Shown here: piece by piece, positions 51,201-63,590 of the stretch | Layout of the letters: each line of letters starts with the position of its first letter | Position numbering within the stretch: the stretch's first letter is position 1 | Source: Paralithodes platypus | Lineage: Eukaryota; Arthropoda; Malacostraca; Decapoda; Lithodidae | Assembly: GCA_032716605.1 (NCBI GenBank) | Contig: CM064560.1 | Coordinates: 17,351,324 to 17,415,323, forward strand | Direction: 5' to 3' | Length of the DNA stretch: 64,000 nucleotides | Made by a program: the position numbers and the translations under genes | The notes under the pieces: generated by a model | Seen by the model: the letters and a program-made list of their open reading frames with translations, nothing else | What the model was told of the DNA's origin: nothing | The model's database searches: none

Positions 51201-52206
51201 TAACCCCGTAGTTTGTGAACTACCTGACACATGAGTGAAGCGTCGGGAGGCGGAAAAAGATAGATGAAATTCCACCTGTTCCAGTCCTCCAACAATGCAT
51301 CTGGACCCCCCCGCCGAAGTCACTCCTCGGCGGGTTAGGTAGAGAGGAAGCCTGTGGTTCTCCTCGGATGCGAATAGATCCACTTGTGGACGGTATGGCT
51401 CTGCAATCATCTGGTTGAAGATGTTTTGCTTGATTGCCCTTTCTACTTTGGTGCTCTGTCGCCGGGACAGAGCGTCGGCCCAGACGTTCGCTACGCCTGG
51501 GAGGCATGATGCATGAAGATGAATGTTCAGCTCTTCGGCCAGAACAAATATCTCCTCTGACAACTCTAGCAACTTCCGAGACCTCGTTGACCCTTGCCTT
51601 TGAATGCAGTGCACCGCATTCAAATTGTCCATTCGAAAAGCTACTGATTTCCCCCGCAAGGGGGAGCCGAGAGTTTGAAGGAAAAACAAAGGGACTAAGA
51701 GCTCTTGCTCGTTGATATGAAAATTCTCGGTTTGGGACCAAAGACCCTGACCCTGATGGCCTAGGCCCGACTGATAACCCCAGCCTATTGTCCCTGAAGC
51801 ATCTGTGTCTGCCCATACCGTAGGTGGGGGAGAAGTCCACGTCATTATTGAGTGCAATATTTCTCTCCTCGCCCAGACCGACAGTAAGTTGTGAATTAAT
51901 GACGGAATTTTCCACAATTTTCCCGCCGGCAATAGCGGGAAATATTTGTGTCCTTCCAAGATTAATCTCTTTACTTTCAACCGGCCCAACTTTACAGTTG
52001 TCGAATCCAGTTGAGAGAGCCGACCAGGGATTCCCAATTAGTCCTTCTCGTGGTGTTCAGACTATGGAGAAACACAAACAATTTCTTTCGAAATCTGTTG
52101 CGGTTGTCCACACTCTGACTGAGAGTAAGATTGGCTGTGTTCCAGACCAGCCCTATCCACTGAATTACCCGTTTGGGAACAAGATGTGACTTTGCCAAGT
52201 TGACCT
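50829..52206 (-). pseudogene. DIRS-like RT C-terminus and RNase H
   Basis: The minus strand encodes GFKVNLAKSHLVPKRVIQWI (RT end), a connector, and then RNase H: WADTDASGTIGWGYQSGLGH (first Asp), FHINEQELLVPLFFL (Glu), VAFRMDNLNAVHCIQRQG (Asp) and ANVWADALSRRQ (Asp). A frame of about 400 codons is still open across RNase H (50829-52037). The start of the recombinase (TMSTRKQYQSHWKSFTTWIV) is fused at its end. Confidence 0.85.
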
Positions 52207-52217
52207 TGAACCCTAGG

Positions 52218-55200
52218 TGTTATGCCCTGATTTTATACAGGTTTAACTTGGTATAGGTGAGTTCTGCATGACTGGGCTATTGGATTTATTGCAAATTACA
52301 TAAAGGGAATCAACAGAGGACATAGAAAAGCTCGGATAAATGGTTTGCAATACAGCTTTATTTTTAATAACACACTCGGGTATATGGTCCGTAATAGGAT
52401 TCGCACGAACAATAGATGTTGGAGCGCGGGGGTAGGTTAGTGGCCTTTGTACTGTCTCTTAGCACTGCTCGCGGATTTGAATAGAGTTCTTTCGCTTCCC
52501 ACTTCCAACGTTTAGGAATTATTCTTCTGATCACATTACTCAACGATACGTAGATTACTTAAATCACAAGGCTAGGCATCTCGTTATCTTGAGTTGGTGT
52601 GTTGGGGGCTAACAGCGACTCTTTTGCCGTCCAAGTTGTCCGGGAGTGTAGAGAAGTGTACAGTTGGGCTAACTTGTCTAGCCGTTGGTGACACGTCGTT
52701 ATGGGACTCCTACTAAAAGCCTTAAATGCCTCTGTCATCGGCGTAGCCAGAGAAAACAGTGGATCGAATTAACGTAAGGCAGTCGGGAGAACGACTTTCC
52801 TTACCATTCTGGCCTTATGGGAGGTTCAGACGTGCAAGCGGTTTTTCGCCTTTCGGTCAAACAGACATTTGTTTGCCCAGGAATCTTTCTCGTCGAGTCT
52901 TCTCCTAAACTCGCGTAATCCCTTCTAACATAACCAGATCTTTCTACCTTAGACCGGTTATGAGTTATGATTGCTCTTAAGCCCAAAGTAGTGGCGAGCC
53001 GGCTGACAATACGTTTATGAGACAATCAAAAGAATTTATAAATCGGTTGTTGAAAGATATAATCTTGCCCCTGGTTTCTCAGTTGCAACAATATATTTGT
53101 CAAGGATTGATTCGCTCCCTCACGGATGCACTTGGATCGCGAACACCGAAAATCACTGTATATCCTGAGGGCGGAGTTGGGGTAAGATATCCACGAATGC
53201 AGCACTTCCGTTGCGTGTGCTTCTACCTCCGGAACTGACTTGTTTTTGGCGCGGGACTATATATATGGAGGGGGGCAGAGGGGGTTCCTTTGTCTAACTT
53301 TTGGATGTCGGAGGGGAACACAAGTTAATTTAATCCCTTGGTTGAAGAGGTTAGCATTAAAGGTCTATTATAAAGTTAGCATGTAGGCCGCAATATGATT
53401 TACCTTTTTCTGACATTTACTCTAAGACAAATTATTAATAGGAGTTGAGAGAAGGATGTTGGGGTAATATAAAAAAACTAGTTTGTCCAGCGCCTTTGGA
53501 CTCGAGCGGTAAGGCAGCCTACGTTAATATTATCTCTAGGATCCTCCTCTGAGCTAGCTGAAATGCTATTAGGAGTCTAAGATGGGTTAAGGGGGACTTG
53601 GGGGTTAGATAGGAACGGGATAGGAATAGGATTTAGGCTGGAATCGAAACTTGGAGGTTGGTATGGGTTGTAAACACCCGGAGCTAGCAAGAATTTGGCG
53701 GGCATGTAGGATGTCAGTAGTCCTACGCGAGGGGGAGATGCTGGGCCTCTTTGAGGGGAGGAAAGGGGGGGGGTTAGCCTCGCGCGCATTAATTCACTGC
53801 TCCAGGTTGTAGGGGTGGTTAGTTATGTTAGGGGATAGTTAAAGGAAGTACCAAAATTGGTTTGTACTCTCTGCTTATGGAAGCTTGAGAAAATTACTTG
53901 CTCGGCACAAATTAAACATCCTGATGGCGTCCTTTTTAGAGGGTGTTATTAAGCTCGGGTTGGTATGGAAAGAAATGACAGGGTGGATAAAAGGTTACAA
54001 CTGAACACGCTTGTTACTACGCAAAGTATTGGTGGATCAATGAGAGTTAACTTAGGAAAAGTTGACATGCATGAAGGACGGTATTTTGCCGTCGTTAATA
54101 TAAAAGTATAGAACCTGGTTGAATAACTCAAGTTCAATTGTATAACTACTTAGGTGCTAGAACGAATCCCGGAGCATGGGGTAATATACGTTTATCTTCT
54201 TAAATGAAGAGAAAAACTAGGTGGCTTCCCTAGAGCTTTCTGGAGAGGATCGTATTCAGATTTGTCATAATTAATCTTATATAAAACAACAGAGATACGA
54301 AAACAGAGTAGTGTGGGTTGTGGACTAGAAGGGATGACTGATTAGATGTATAATAGGTGTGGAAAGAGACGGAAAGGGAGGAACACAAGGGTGAAGGAAA
54401 AAGAAATACTTAACTTACGAAAACGAAATGCATGCATAAATGACGGTATTAGTCGTTAATATAAAGCGAATGAACCCTGGTTGAAATGCATGGAATACGA
54501 TTCGACATGGGCAGTGCCTCTGTGTCAGATCCATATCGATCGGGCAATTTCTGGTTCATATAATATCCTAGGCACTAAAACGAAACAGCTGAGCTTGGGG
54601 TCGGTGGAGGGGACATTTTTATGGCCTACCCTCTTTCAAGGGGGTGGGAGGGGGGCATAGCCTCGCACGTTCTACCCCTACGGTTCAGGTGGTGAGTGTG
54701 GTTTACTTAGGTTAGAGGATCGTGAAAGAGATACAAGAATAGGTTTGCACTCTCTGTATACTGGGGTTCGAGTCGGAACTGACTCGGCACGGAATATAAA
54801 ACATCCTGATGGGCGTCATGCGAGGGGAAGGTTTGTGAAGTTGGGTTGGTAGGCCTACGGGGAGAGGAAAAGGACAGGGTGGCTCAAAAGGTTACCACTG
54901 GGCACGCGGTCACTAAGCAGAGTATTGTGGATAACACTTTTTCTTTAACTTAGGAATGGGTACATGCATGAGTGACATCGATCTATCTCATAATGGAGAG
55001 AGAGAGACTAGGTAGTTTTTCCTGCACTTCTCTGGAGATGATCGTATGCAAATTGGTTATTATTAATTATATAAATCAACAAATATGAATGATTACAAGC
55101 ACAGGGTTAGGTTAGTTTTCTGTGGATCGGTGGCATAGGCCTACATAGAAAAACGGGTTTTCATGGGGTAACAATTTTGAGGCGGTTTGTACCGAGTTTG

Positions 55201-56299
55201 ACCCGTAGCCAAACTCACGCGAAATTAATACGACGATATTGTCCGGCACGACCTTACCTAAGCACAGGCCTGCATACGAAATTGGGGATGGTCTGGGGGC
55301 TTTCCTAATCAATGAGTAATTGCCTAATTAAATCTCGGAATTACTCCTAGGTTTCTTGTCTAGTGAAATGGAGGTTGCATTAGGAAGGTTGGGAACATAT
55401 ATAGTTAGTGGATAAAACAACGGGAGGTTAGGGACATATAATTGTTATATAACTAAGTACAGGGCTGACGTAATCAGATAGACATGTACTGTAGATGGTA
55501 TATTAATTCAGGTAACATCTATCTTGAGGAGTTATAGAATCGTCTCAACATAATCATTTTGTTCTCCAACTCTCGAATATAGATTCGTAGTCGGGGATGT
55601 TTTCTCATCTGAAGCAATAGTAATAGTAACACACAAGGGATAGGGTACATAATAGGTTGAGGATAAATCCTACACAAATGTGGTTAAGAATCTCCGTGAA
55701 TTACTGGCAACAAAGGTGAAACATGAACATAGTATTAATAGGTTGAGGATAAATCCTACACAAATGTGGTTAAGAATCCTAGTGAATTACTGGCAACAAA
55801 GGTGAAACATGAACATAGTATTAATCGCCAGTACTAATAACAATCGATATGAGTCGAGTATCTTAAGTGACGGATTAACAACAAAGAAACAATTAATATC
55901 TCAAGTTGAGAGACCTGGGGAGTATTGAAACAAATAATTGCCCAGAATGACTAGGCGAGTCACACGGCTGAGGTTCGTATTACCGGACAGTCGTGGTGGA
56001 CTCCAGAACAGAGGGGGAGGGGCATAGGTTTACTGAGGTGTCTTCAGATCGCCGTCATACCTACACAATGAAAATATATAGTCTGCATGCATGGTTGGTA
56101 CCTTAATTAAATACATACTTAGTCGGTACATAAAAAATGTTAAAGAATAAAGTAATGTGGGTTGTATACTAGAAGGCTGTGATTGGAGAGACGTATACAT
56201 ATGTGGAGTTATGTGGAAGGGAGACAACGAAGTTGGTGTGGTGATCCTTATAGCTATCCTGGCCTGTGACGCCGGTCCTTTCGTTCCTGTGGCATTTTA
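52218..56299. mobile_element. 4.08-kb non-coding insertion with 5-bp duplication and short inverted ends
   Basis: CTAGG occurs at 52213-52217 and 56300-56304. The insertion starts TGTTATGCC and ends GGCATTTTA, a 9-bp imperfect inverted end. Removing it and one CTAGG restores the RT frame (VQSL joined to GFKVN). No long coding frame, no LTR pair and no recognisable protein was found. Internal diverged duplications of about 0.9 kb spacing occur (53760-54240 with 54640-55040), plus an 88-bp tandem duplication at 55652-55830. Class unknown. Confidence 0.65.
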
Positions 56300-56304
56300 C
56301 TAGG

Positions 56305-57295
56305 GATTGTACACGATTTATAATGTGATTGACATGAATTTTGCATAAACTCTCTGACTCCGCCACTACCAGCCAGTCGTCTAGGTACCACAACACCTTG
56401 ATCCCCTGATTTAACATTGACACGAGGGCCTCGGTGTAAGGTTCAACCCGAATGGCATTCTCTGAAAGACATAAGTCTCTTGCCTGATCCTCAAGGCGAG
56501 AAATTTTTGAAACCTTTTGTTTACCGGGACATGCCAATAGGCGTCTGTCAGGTCTAACGAGCACATCCAACTTTGCGGCGGAAATGTTAGCCTGATGTGA
56601 TTCACAGTGAGCATCCTGAAGGGTGTATTGTGAATGTGAGTGTTCAAACAAGATAGGTCACCGACTGGTCTCATCTGAACACTGTCCCTCTTTGGTACAA
56701 GAAAAAGTCTGGACGTGAAAACAGGGCAATTTGGATCGACCGGGATAATGACATGCTTGGTGATCATTTCCTGGACTAGTGACTCCACCTCTAAAGAAAC
56801 ATGATTGACTTCTCGAGTTTGACGTAAACGAGGTCGCCGGAGCCACCGCCAAGTGATGCCCTTGCGTACCACTGTCCTTGCCCAGGTTCGCCGGGGCCAG
56901 CCCGGTGACACGTCCGAAATGACCCAGTTATCTGACTGGGTCTGTCCGGTGGAACTACCCTTGGATCCAACTCGCCTTCGACAGGCCCCGGGAGAGAGAG
57001 AGTTTGAATAACTAGTTTTTTGCTGGTGGGGGGGTAGGGTTAGACGGCTGACCGGTTTTGGCAGCTGCCGATCCCTGACCTGACTTGTGTTGTGACTTAT
57101 TCTTATTATACCACTTGCCTGATTGTTTTCCCTGTTTCGGCTTGTGCGGAGTACATCCTTGAGCCGGGGGAGACATGGGGCCCTGAAAGGGCTTAGCACC
57201 ACTAGGTTGTGACTTACCTCCACTCTTTGGCTTGGAGTACGGTTTCTTAAAGTGCTCCTTCCTAGCCTGGGAAGTACTTGGCTGCAAGCTGTCAA
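56305..57295 (-). pseudogene. DIRS-like reverse transcriptase, N-terminal and catalytic part
   Basis: Minus-strand codons give EMITKHVIIPVDPNCPVFTS, RLFLVPKRDSVQMRPVGDLS, LTFPPQSWMCSLDLTDAYWH and RMPFGLNLTPR, then after a frame change VLWYLDDWLVVAESESL with the LDD catalytic box. The N-terminal lead (57012-57295) overlaps the C-terminal part of gag in another frame. The RT is cut by the 4.08-kb insertion right after the HIINRVQSL stretch. Confidence 0.82.
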
Positions 57296-57401
57296 CCATA
57301 TTATACACTGCCTTCCAAGTCTCAGGGTTGAGCAAAACGTCAGTTAACACAGGTGAAAGGGTTACCCGGCGACTAATGTCGTCTGGTAACTTCTTAGCCA
57401 T
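57012..57401 (-). pseudogene. DIRS-like gag C-terminus
   Basis: Encodes KKLPDDISRRVTLSPVLTDV, ETWKAVYNMVDSL and a Lys/Gln/Pro-rich basic tail (KPKQGKQSGKWYNKNKSQHK), a likely nucleic-acid binding end. It continues the gag frame that is interrupted at about 59940 by the LINE. Confidence 0.65.
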
Positions 57402-57402
57402 A

Positions 57403-59940
57403 TAATAATAATAATATAATAATAATACTTTATTTCAGACTCACACAGTACAGAGGGGACCATACTGGGGTCCATATATACCTTACAGTAACATAAATAT
57501 ATATAAGCTACTGTACATAGGCTACATAAAATGAAAAGAAATTAAATAATACCCAACTTGCTATCATGTAGTTCACAGCACTGCCTCAACCAAAAACAGT
57601 GGTCATCAAACTACTGTGTTACCAAAACCACTGTCCTAATTGTGTACAGTACCATGCCTCACATCATTTAGCTTCCGGTACAGTATATTGCTACAGTACA
57701 GTATAGGAATACCAGTACTGTACTGCACTATGAGGTTCAGTACCGGTATGCTAATTCTGTAGAGTAACAGACCTGAAATCATTACTTAAGGTTAAATATA
57801 GAGCAACTTCCTCCAGTGTGCCTGGATCCTAGAGGTGTACACTATGCTTGGAGTTTGTAGCATTTTAATTATACTGTTCTCAGAAGTGTTAAGGCGCTGA
57901 ATGAATTTATATGTTAGCTTTCCAATGAGTAATTGGTAACAGTGTAAGTTCATATAGGCACATAGCGTACTTGTACTCTCATATTTTGAGAGCCCCAGAA
58001 ACATTTTCATGATATTGTGATATGAGATACTTAGTCTATTCACTGTCATTTTCTTATAGTTCCACCATAGTTGTGCTGTATACATTGGTGAGCAGTAGGA
58101 GTTGAACAATGTTATTTTTGTATCCCATGTGCACATATGAAATTTTCTTAATATTGAATTTTCCTGCATGTAAAGTTGCCTTCGCTGACGACCCATATCC
58201 TCATCATCTGAGCGATCACTTGAAATATAGTGTCCTAGATATTTTACTTTACTTACTTCTTCTATAATTTCTTCATACAAATGGAATTTAGGTAGCTTTG
58301 ATTTCAATAGAAGGTTAGATTTAAATATTATATTATTGCTCTTTATAGGATTAAATTTGACTGAATGTTCGATTCCAAAATTTTCACATCACATACTCTT
58401 AATAATTTATCCAGTCCTGCTCCAGAGGGTGCGATTAAGGCTAGGTCATCAGCATACATGAGATGATTTACAATGGTGCTGCCAATGCAGCACCCAGTGC
58501 GAGTCTTGTTCAGCTCCAGACTAAGATCATCCATGTAGACGTTGAAAAGATACGGAGACAATATCCCCCCCTGCCTAACACCATTGGTTACGGCGAAAGA
58601 GCCTGACAGGATGTTGCCCCATCTTACACACATTTTTTGATTAGCATACCAGAAAATAAGTATCCTAACAATATAGCTAGGCACTCCCCTGTTAACTAAT
58701 TTTTCAAATAAGGTTTTGTGACACACTCTATCAAAAGCCTTACTTGCATCAAGAAAACAAGAGAAAATTGAGCTATTTAGCTTGTTGTATGTATCAATCA
58801 CTTCTTTCAGCACATATATGCATTGGTCTGTGCCGTGATTTTTCTTAAAGCCAAACTGATTGCTGCTGGTGACAATATATGCAGACATTCTTTCTAGCAT
58901 TATCATTTCAACTACCTTACTCACCACACTAGAAAGTGCTACTGGGCGGTAGTTGTCTTTAGCTGTAATTTTACCTGATTTATCTTTAATGACAGGAACA
59001 AGTATTACGGATATCATAGACTCCGGCAGGACACCATGCGTAAATAGACTGGTGATGCAAGAACTAAGTTTATCTATTAACAACTTATCTGCATATTTAA
59101 GATGTTCTGCATATATACCATCCAGCCCACAAGCTCTGTTTAGGTTAAGTTTTCTTATGGCATTCTCAAGATCACTTTCAGTCACTTTAATGTCTTCATA
59201 ATTACTATCTTTCACATATTGAATTGCACCATTAGTAGACCTTTGGTTTACACTGTTAAGTTAACCTCTCGGCTGCGCATGGGGGGTATGAGACACCACA
59301 CTCCTGTGCTGACGTATTTGAGCTGTTCCCATCACTAACATCGTTATTTTACCATAAATAGCATTAATACTTATCCATATGCGCCTATTATAGGTTGATT
59401 ATAAAGGTATTAACCTGTTACAACAATAAAACAAGTGGAAACAGCGTTTGGATGGTCAAAATCGGCTATACAGGCCGGGAGTTACATAATGTATGGCTGA
59501 GGCAACCTCCCTTCCCACCACTTTTCCCCACATCTGGAGAGAGACTGTCGATCGATACTCTCTCTCTCTCTCTTGCACTCTCTTGCTAACAGTGATGACA
59601 ATGCCCTGCTTGCAACTCGCTAATGTTAGCACGAAAATAGTCCACAGAATAAGGGAATAACAGGGAAAATAGGTGATAACTGAAGGAGGTGAGGAAAGTG
59701 GGGAAGGAGGGGAGGTGGAGGAGTGATATTTGGCATGGCCCAGGGGCAATAAAAAGAAAAAACAAAAACAACAAAAAATGTTTTGGGGTATTTTAAATGG
59801 ATTTTTTAATAGCCTTACTCTTAAGAGTCCTCCCGCAGTCCGCCGGGGGAACTCTTAAGAGTCTTCCGGCAGTTCCCGGGTTAAGTAGTTCCTTAAAATG
59901 AGTTTTCCATAAGTCAGCAATGTACACTCTCAATACACTC
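57403..59940 (-). pseudogene. LINE reverse transcriptase inserted in DIRS gag (itself holding T620 B)
   Basis: The (AAT)n tail is at 57403-57428. The minus strand reads DLWKTHFKELL, then, after T620 B, KDSNYEDIKVTESDLENAI, RACGLDGIYAEHLKYADKLL, FSCFLDASKAFDRVCHKTLF, NGVRQGGILSPYLFNVYMDD and HLMYADDLALIAPSGAGLDK. After a frame change (57792-58307) come KVKYLGHYISSDRSDDEDMG and NSYCSPMYTAQLWWNYKKMT. Clade not certain. A truncated sister copy is at 62597-63590 on the + strand. Confidence 0.8.
59256..59884 (+). mobile_element. T620 element, copy B, inside a LINE ORF
   Basis: TTAA at 59256-59259 and 59881-59884 flank it; a second TTAACC follows one base inside the left end. Removing it rejoins the LINE codons KELL to NSVNQRS. 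The body is nearly identical to copy A (37498-38120). Confidence 0.87.
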
Positions 59941-59944
59941 TCAA

Positions 59945-61860
59945 TACACTCTCAATATACACTCTCAAGTCCTGACGTGCACAAACAGCCTCCAACATGG
60001 CTATTCGGGTGTCACCCAAGGGCTGGATGGAATTCTGTATTAGTAGCCGCCGGGATAAATCGGTGGCCTTTCTAACATCCTGATCAGAAACAGCGGCTAT
60101 GGTCCTCGAGAGGGACTGGGCTATTTGGCGACTCAGTATAAATTGTGAAAATAGTCTAAAAGCTTTATTCCTCAATTTAAAATTTCTGTCTAGATATGCC
60201 GAAGAGGGGGGGGGGGGTAGAAATGGGTTCCTGCAATTCCCAAAGAGACAATTTAGGGGCAGAAAGGAATTAAAAAAGAGCAGGAGGATCCCCTCCGGCT
60301 TGATTTATAGGCATTGAGAACCAAATGTGGTTGTCCTGAGGTATTTGATGGGAGGATTTTGACGTTATCGTAGCTGCAAACTGTTGTGCCTCAGCCTCCC
60401 AGTCCACCCACGGGCCTAGACCTACCTCCCCCACCTGCAGGACTGGATTGTGAGACTGATCTAGAACCGGAGTTGTATCCAACTCCGGCGTTAGCGTATT
60501 GAGCGATTTGATATCGTTCACGCCATCAGACTTCGTCCAATCCGCAGAGAGTCGTGCAGAGGACGCAGGAGGTAATGCCGGAGTAGATGAATACACAAAC
60601 AATTCATGTGAATAAACATTAGGAATAGCTTTGATAGCAACATCCAAAAATTGACCCTGTTTATCTTTGGCCCTCATCTCAATTACCCACTCACTAGGAA
60701 CTGGGATCTCCCCCGATATGGTTGTCTGTGCAATGCTCGGGTTTTTTGCCATGACTTGAATCCACGAGCAGTCGGGACCATACAAGAGAGGCATAGGGCC
60801 TCTCCTATGGGGAAGAGTTTATCAAGAGGAGGGGGAGTAATGTCCGTGATGACACGAACATTGGTAGTTGTTAAGGAGGCGGGCACTGCAGTGCCACTCG
60901 CCGAGGTGGTCGCATGATTGACGTTAATAGGGGGAAGTGATATATTAGGTGGCACAACAACTCTGGTTGGCTCTAGAGGCCGCACAACTGAACCTATCGG
61001 GGGTGTTCCCGGCGTAGCTGTGGGAGTATCCTGAGATTGTTTAGGAACATTGTATTGTCGCATTACCCTGTGTAAAATATAATCAAGATCATCAGCTGTT
61101 ATACATTTACTATGGGACCCCTTTGAAGATTCTGACTCCACTTCTGACCCTTCCTCAGTATGTCTTGGTTGTGCCGAGGACAGTTCAACGTCCTCCGGCT
61201 CATCCGGCACCTCCATAATTTCCGGTTGTTGTCGGGGTTCAGACACTTGACCATTCACTGGCCATACTAAGTCAAGGACCGATGAAGGGATGCTCTCTAC
61301 AATATCACTTTCCCTAACATTATCCTGAAAATGAACAATGGGTTCCACATTTGAGGGTTCAGACTGTCTCCAAACACTGCGCCCCTGTTCAATAGGATTT
61401 TGGGAATCTGGTATCGCTTGACTCATCTGAGAACTGTCATAGTCTTGGTGTCTGCAGGCCGTGTAGCCACGGTATTGTTCTGCTAACACCCTTTGCGAAG
61501 CTATGGGAGGCCTACTCACTGGCAAGTTCAAGTTCAATTTTGAATGGCAAACTGTACCTCTTTTAGTCCCCCCAAAGACTCCCTAGATTCATCCCTGGGA
61601 GTCGACTCAGCTCCCTCCGTCCCTACCTCGGAGCTGCCAGATTGGACGTTAGACAATGTGGAGGTAGAGGCGGAGGGAAGTGGCCGTAACTCCAGCGTTA
61701 GCCGGTGCAGCAACTGCGTCTCCTCCGTGCGGGAACTTTTGTGACCCTTATCAGATTTCCTGTGGCTTGACGCCGCCGCGTCTTCCTTATGTCTCTTGTG
61801 AGACCTAGACGTCTCCACTGAAGACTGCTTGGACTGCTTGAGGGGAGACCTTGACCTGGA
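59945..61860 (-). pseudogene. DIRS-like gag, N-terminal and middle part
   Basis: Frames on the minus strand: 61534-61818 (Ser/Arg/Lys-rich, HKRHKEDAAASSHRKSDKGH), 60683-61537 (acidic, RVLAEQYRGYTACRHQDYDS, LDYILHRVMRQYNVP), 60270-60794 and 59930-60175 (RNKAFRLFSQFILSRQIAQS). The AE(Q/H)YRGY block is shared with the second DIRS-like element at about 63780 on +. No protease or known domain is recognised. Confidence 0.6.
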
Positions 61861-61999
61861 CCTAGAGTGGTCCCGTGGCGAAGGAGAACGTCCCCTCTTG
61901 TGGCGGGGGAGGACTAATCATGGAACATATCGCTTTCTGTTCATCTGATTTATGCACTAACCTTCCTGTAACCGGACATAAGCATTGTGTTAAATGAGT

Positions 62000-62596
62000 C
62001 TCGTGCCTAGATAGATTGCGTGGACAGTGGGTTACAAAATAGTGCAGTGTGTGTGTGCGGCTTCGCAATGGTTTCATTAAGCATAAAGAAGAAGGGTGTC
62101 GTACAGTGCTGTTAGCCATCAAAACTTGCTTTAATGACTATAGTAAAGATGTTGCCCATAAGGCACTACAATGTGATGACAAGCCACTTTGGGACTTATT
62201 GATTAAACCCTCCAGTGCTAACCCTCCTAAATTGAACACTCGTTCTGGCACAGTAAAGAAAAGAGTTTCGAAGGTAGTGTCTAAACCTATCATAAGTTCT
62301 GACGATTCTACCAACGATGCCACACAGAAAGCTAGTGCCCCCCGCCGGTCGGCGAAGCGGCCTGTGCCGGATTCGTCGAAACCACCGCAGTCGAGACGTC
62401 GGTTCAGATCGAGGTCTCCTCTGCGCAGGGCAATCTCTCCACCGCCAATACAACAGGCGGCGAAGAGGCAACGTAAAGGAACACCGGAGGACGCAGTGCA
62501 GTCCGATTCTAGTGCGTCCAAGTCGCAGTGCCATATGGCGGCCTCTAGCATGAGATCAAAGATATCGCCTTTGCTGGCACCCAAATCTACAATCGA
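62000..62596 (+). pseudogene. Second DIRS-like element: gag start, + strand
   Basis: An open frame (62049-62627) encodes TVLLAIKTCFNDYSKDVAHK, an acidic part, and a basic RS-rich stretch (SRRRFRSRSPLRRAISPPP). It runs into LINE sequence at 62597. It stands back to back with the minus-strand gag. Its start lies in 61900-62050, where both elements meet. Confidence 0.5.
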
Positions 62597-63546
62597 ATCG
62601 AACATTCAGTCAAATTTAATCCTATAAAGAGCAATATCATAATATTTAAATCTAACCTTCTTTTGAAATAAAAGCTACCTAAATTCCATTTGTATGAAGA
62701 AATAATAGAAGAAGTAAGTAAAGTAAAGTATCTAGGACACTATATTTCAAGTGATCGCTCAGATGATGAGGATATGGGTCGTCAGCGAAGGCAACTTTAC
62801 ATGCAGGGAAATTCAATATTAAGAAAATTTCATATGTGCACATGGGATACAAAAATAACATTGTTCAACTCCTACTGCTCACCAATGTATACAGCACAAC
62901 TATGGTGGAACTATAAGAAAATGACAGTGAATAGACTAAGTATCTCATATCACAATATCATGAAAATGTTTCTGGGGCTCTCAAAATATGAGAGTACAAG
63001 TACACTATGTGCCTATATGAACTTACACTGTTACCAATCACTCATTAGAAAGCTAACATATAAATTCATTCAGCGCCTTAACACTTCTGAGAACAGTATC
63101 ATTAAAATACTACAAACTCCAAGCATAGTGTACACCTCTAGGATCCAGGCACACTGGAGGAAGTTGCTCTATATTTAACCTTAAGTAATGATTTCAGGTC
63201 TGTTACTCTACAGAATTAGCATACTGGTCCTGAACCTCATAGTGCAGTACAGTACTGGTATTCCTATACTGTACTGTAGCAATATACTGTACCGGAAGCT
63301 AAATGATGTGAGGCATGGTACTGTACACAATTAGGACAGTGGTTTTGGTAACACAGTAGTTTGATGACCACTGTTTTTGGTTGAGGCAGTGCTGTGAACT
63401 ACATGATAGCAAGCTTGGTATTATTTAATTTATTTTTATTTTATGTAGCCTATGTACAGTAGCTTATATATATTTATGTTACTGTAAGGTATATATGGGC
63501 CCCAGTATGGTCCCCTCTGTACTGTGTGAGTCGGAAATAAAGTATT

Positions 63547-63587
<41 letters not shown>

Positions 63588-63590
63588 AAG
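62597..63590 (+). mobile_element. 5'-truncated LINE copy, (ATT)n tail
   Basis: Nearly identical to the reverse complement of 57403-58370. It encodes EEIIEEVSKVKYLGHYISSD and SPMYTAQLWWNYKKMTVNRL and ends with AATAAAGTATTAG and (TTA)n at 63543-63587. It is inserted in the second DIRS-like gag. Confidence 0.85.

Larger units (their letters stand above)
49245..62122 (-). mobile_element. DIRS-like tyrosine-recombinase retrotransposon, interrupted copy
   Basis: Reading leftward the order is gag-like (62.1-57.0 kb), reverse transcriptase (57.3-52.0 kb), RNase H (51.9-51.4 kb) and tyrosine recombinase (51.1-49.2 kb), the order expected of DIRS-type elements. There is no aspartic protease or integrase, and no LTR was found. 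Three insertions break it: T620 D (49987-50617), a 4.08-kb non-coding insertion (52218-56299), and a LINE with T620 B (57403-59940). Without them the element would be about 5.5-6 kb. Single frameshifts show it is inactive. Confidence 0.82.

Noticed and set aside
52213..56304. The 4.08-kb insertion as a GT-AG intron of the DIRS RT
   Set aside because: On the minus strand it can be read as GT...AG, but splicing there shifts the RT frame by one base, while removing one CTAGG duplicate keeps the frame. Transposition fits better.
62049..62627. A free-standing host RS-domain protein gene
   Set aside because: The frame runs into an inserted LINE, and its continuation after the LINE matches the gag of the neighbouring DIRS-like element.
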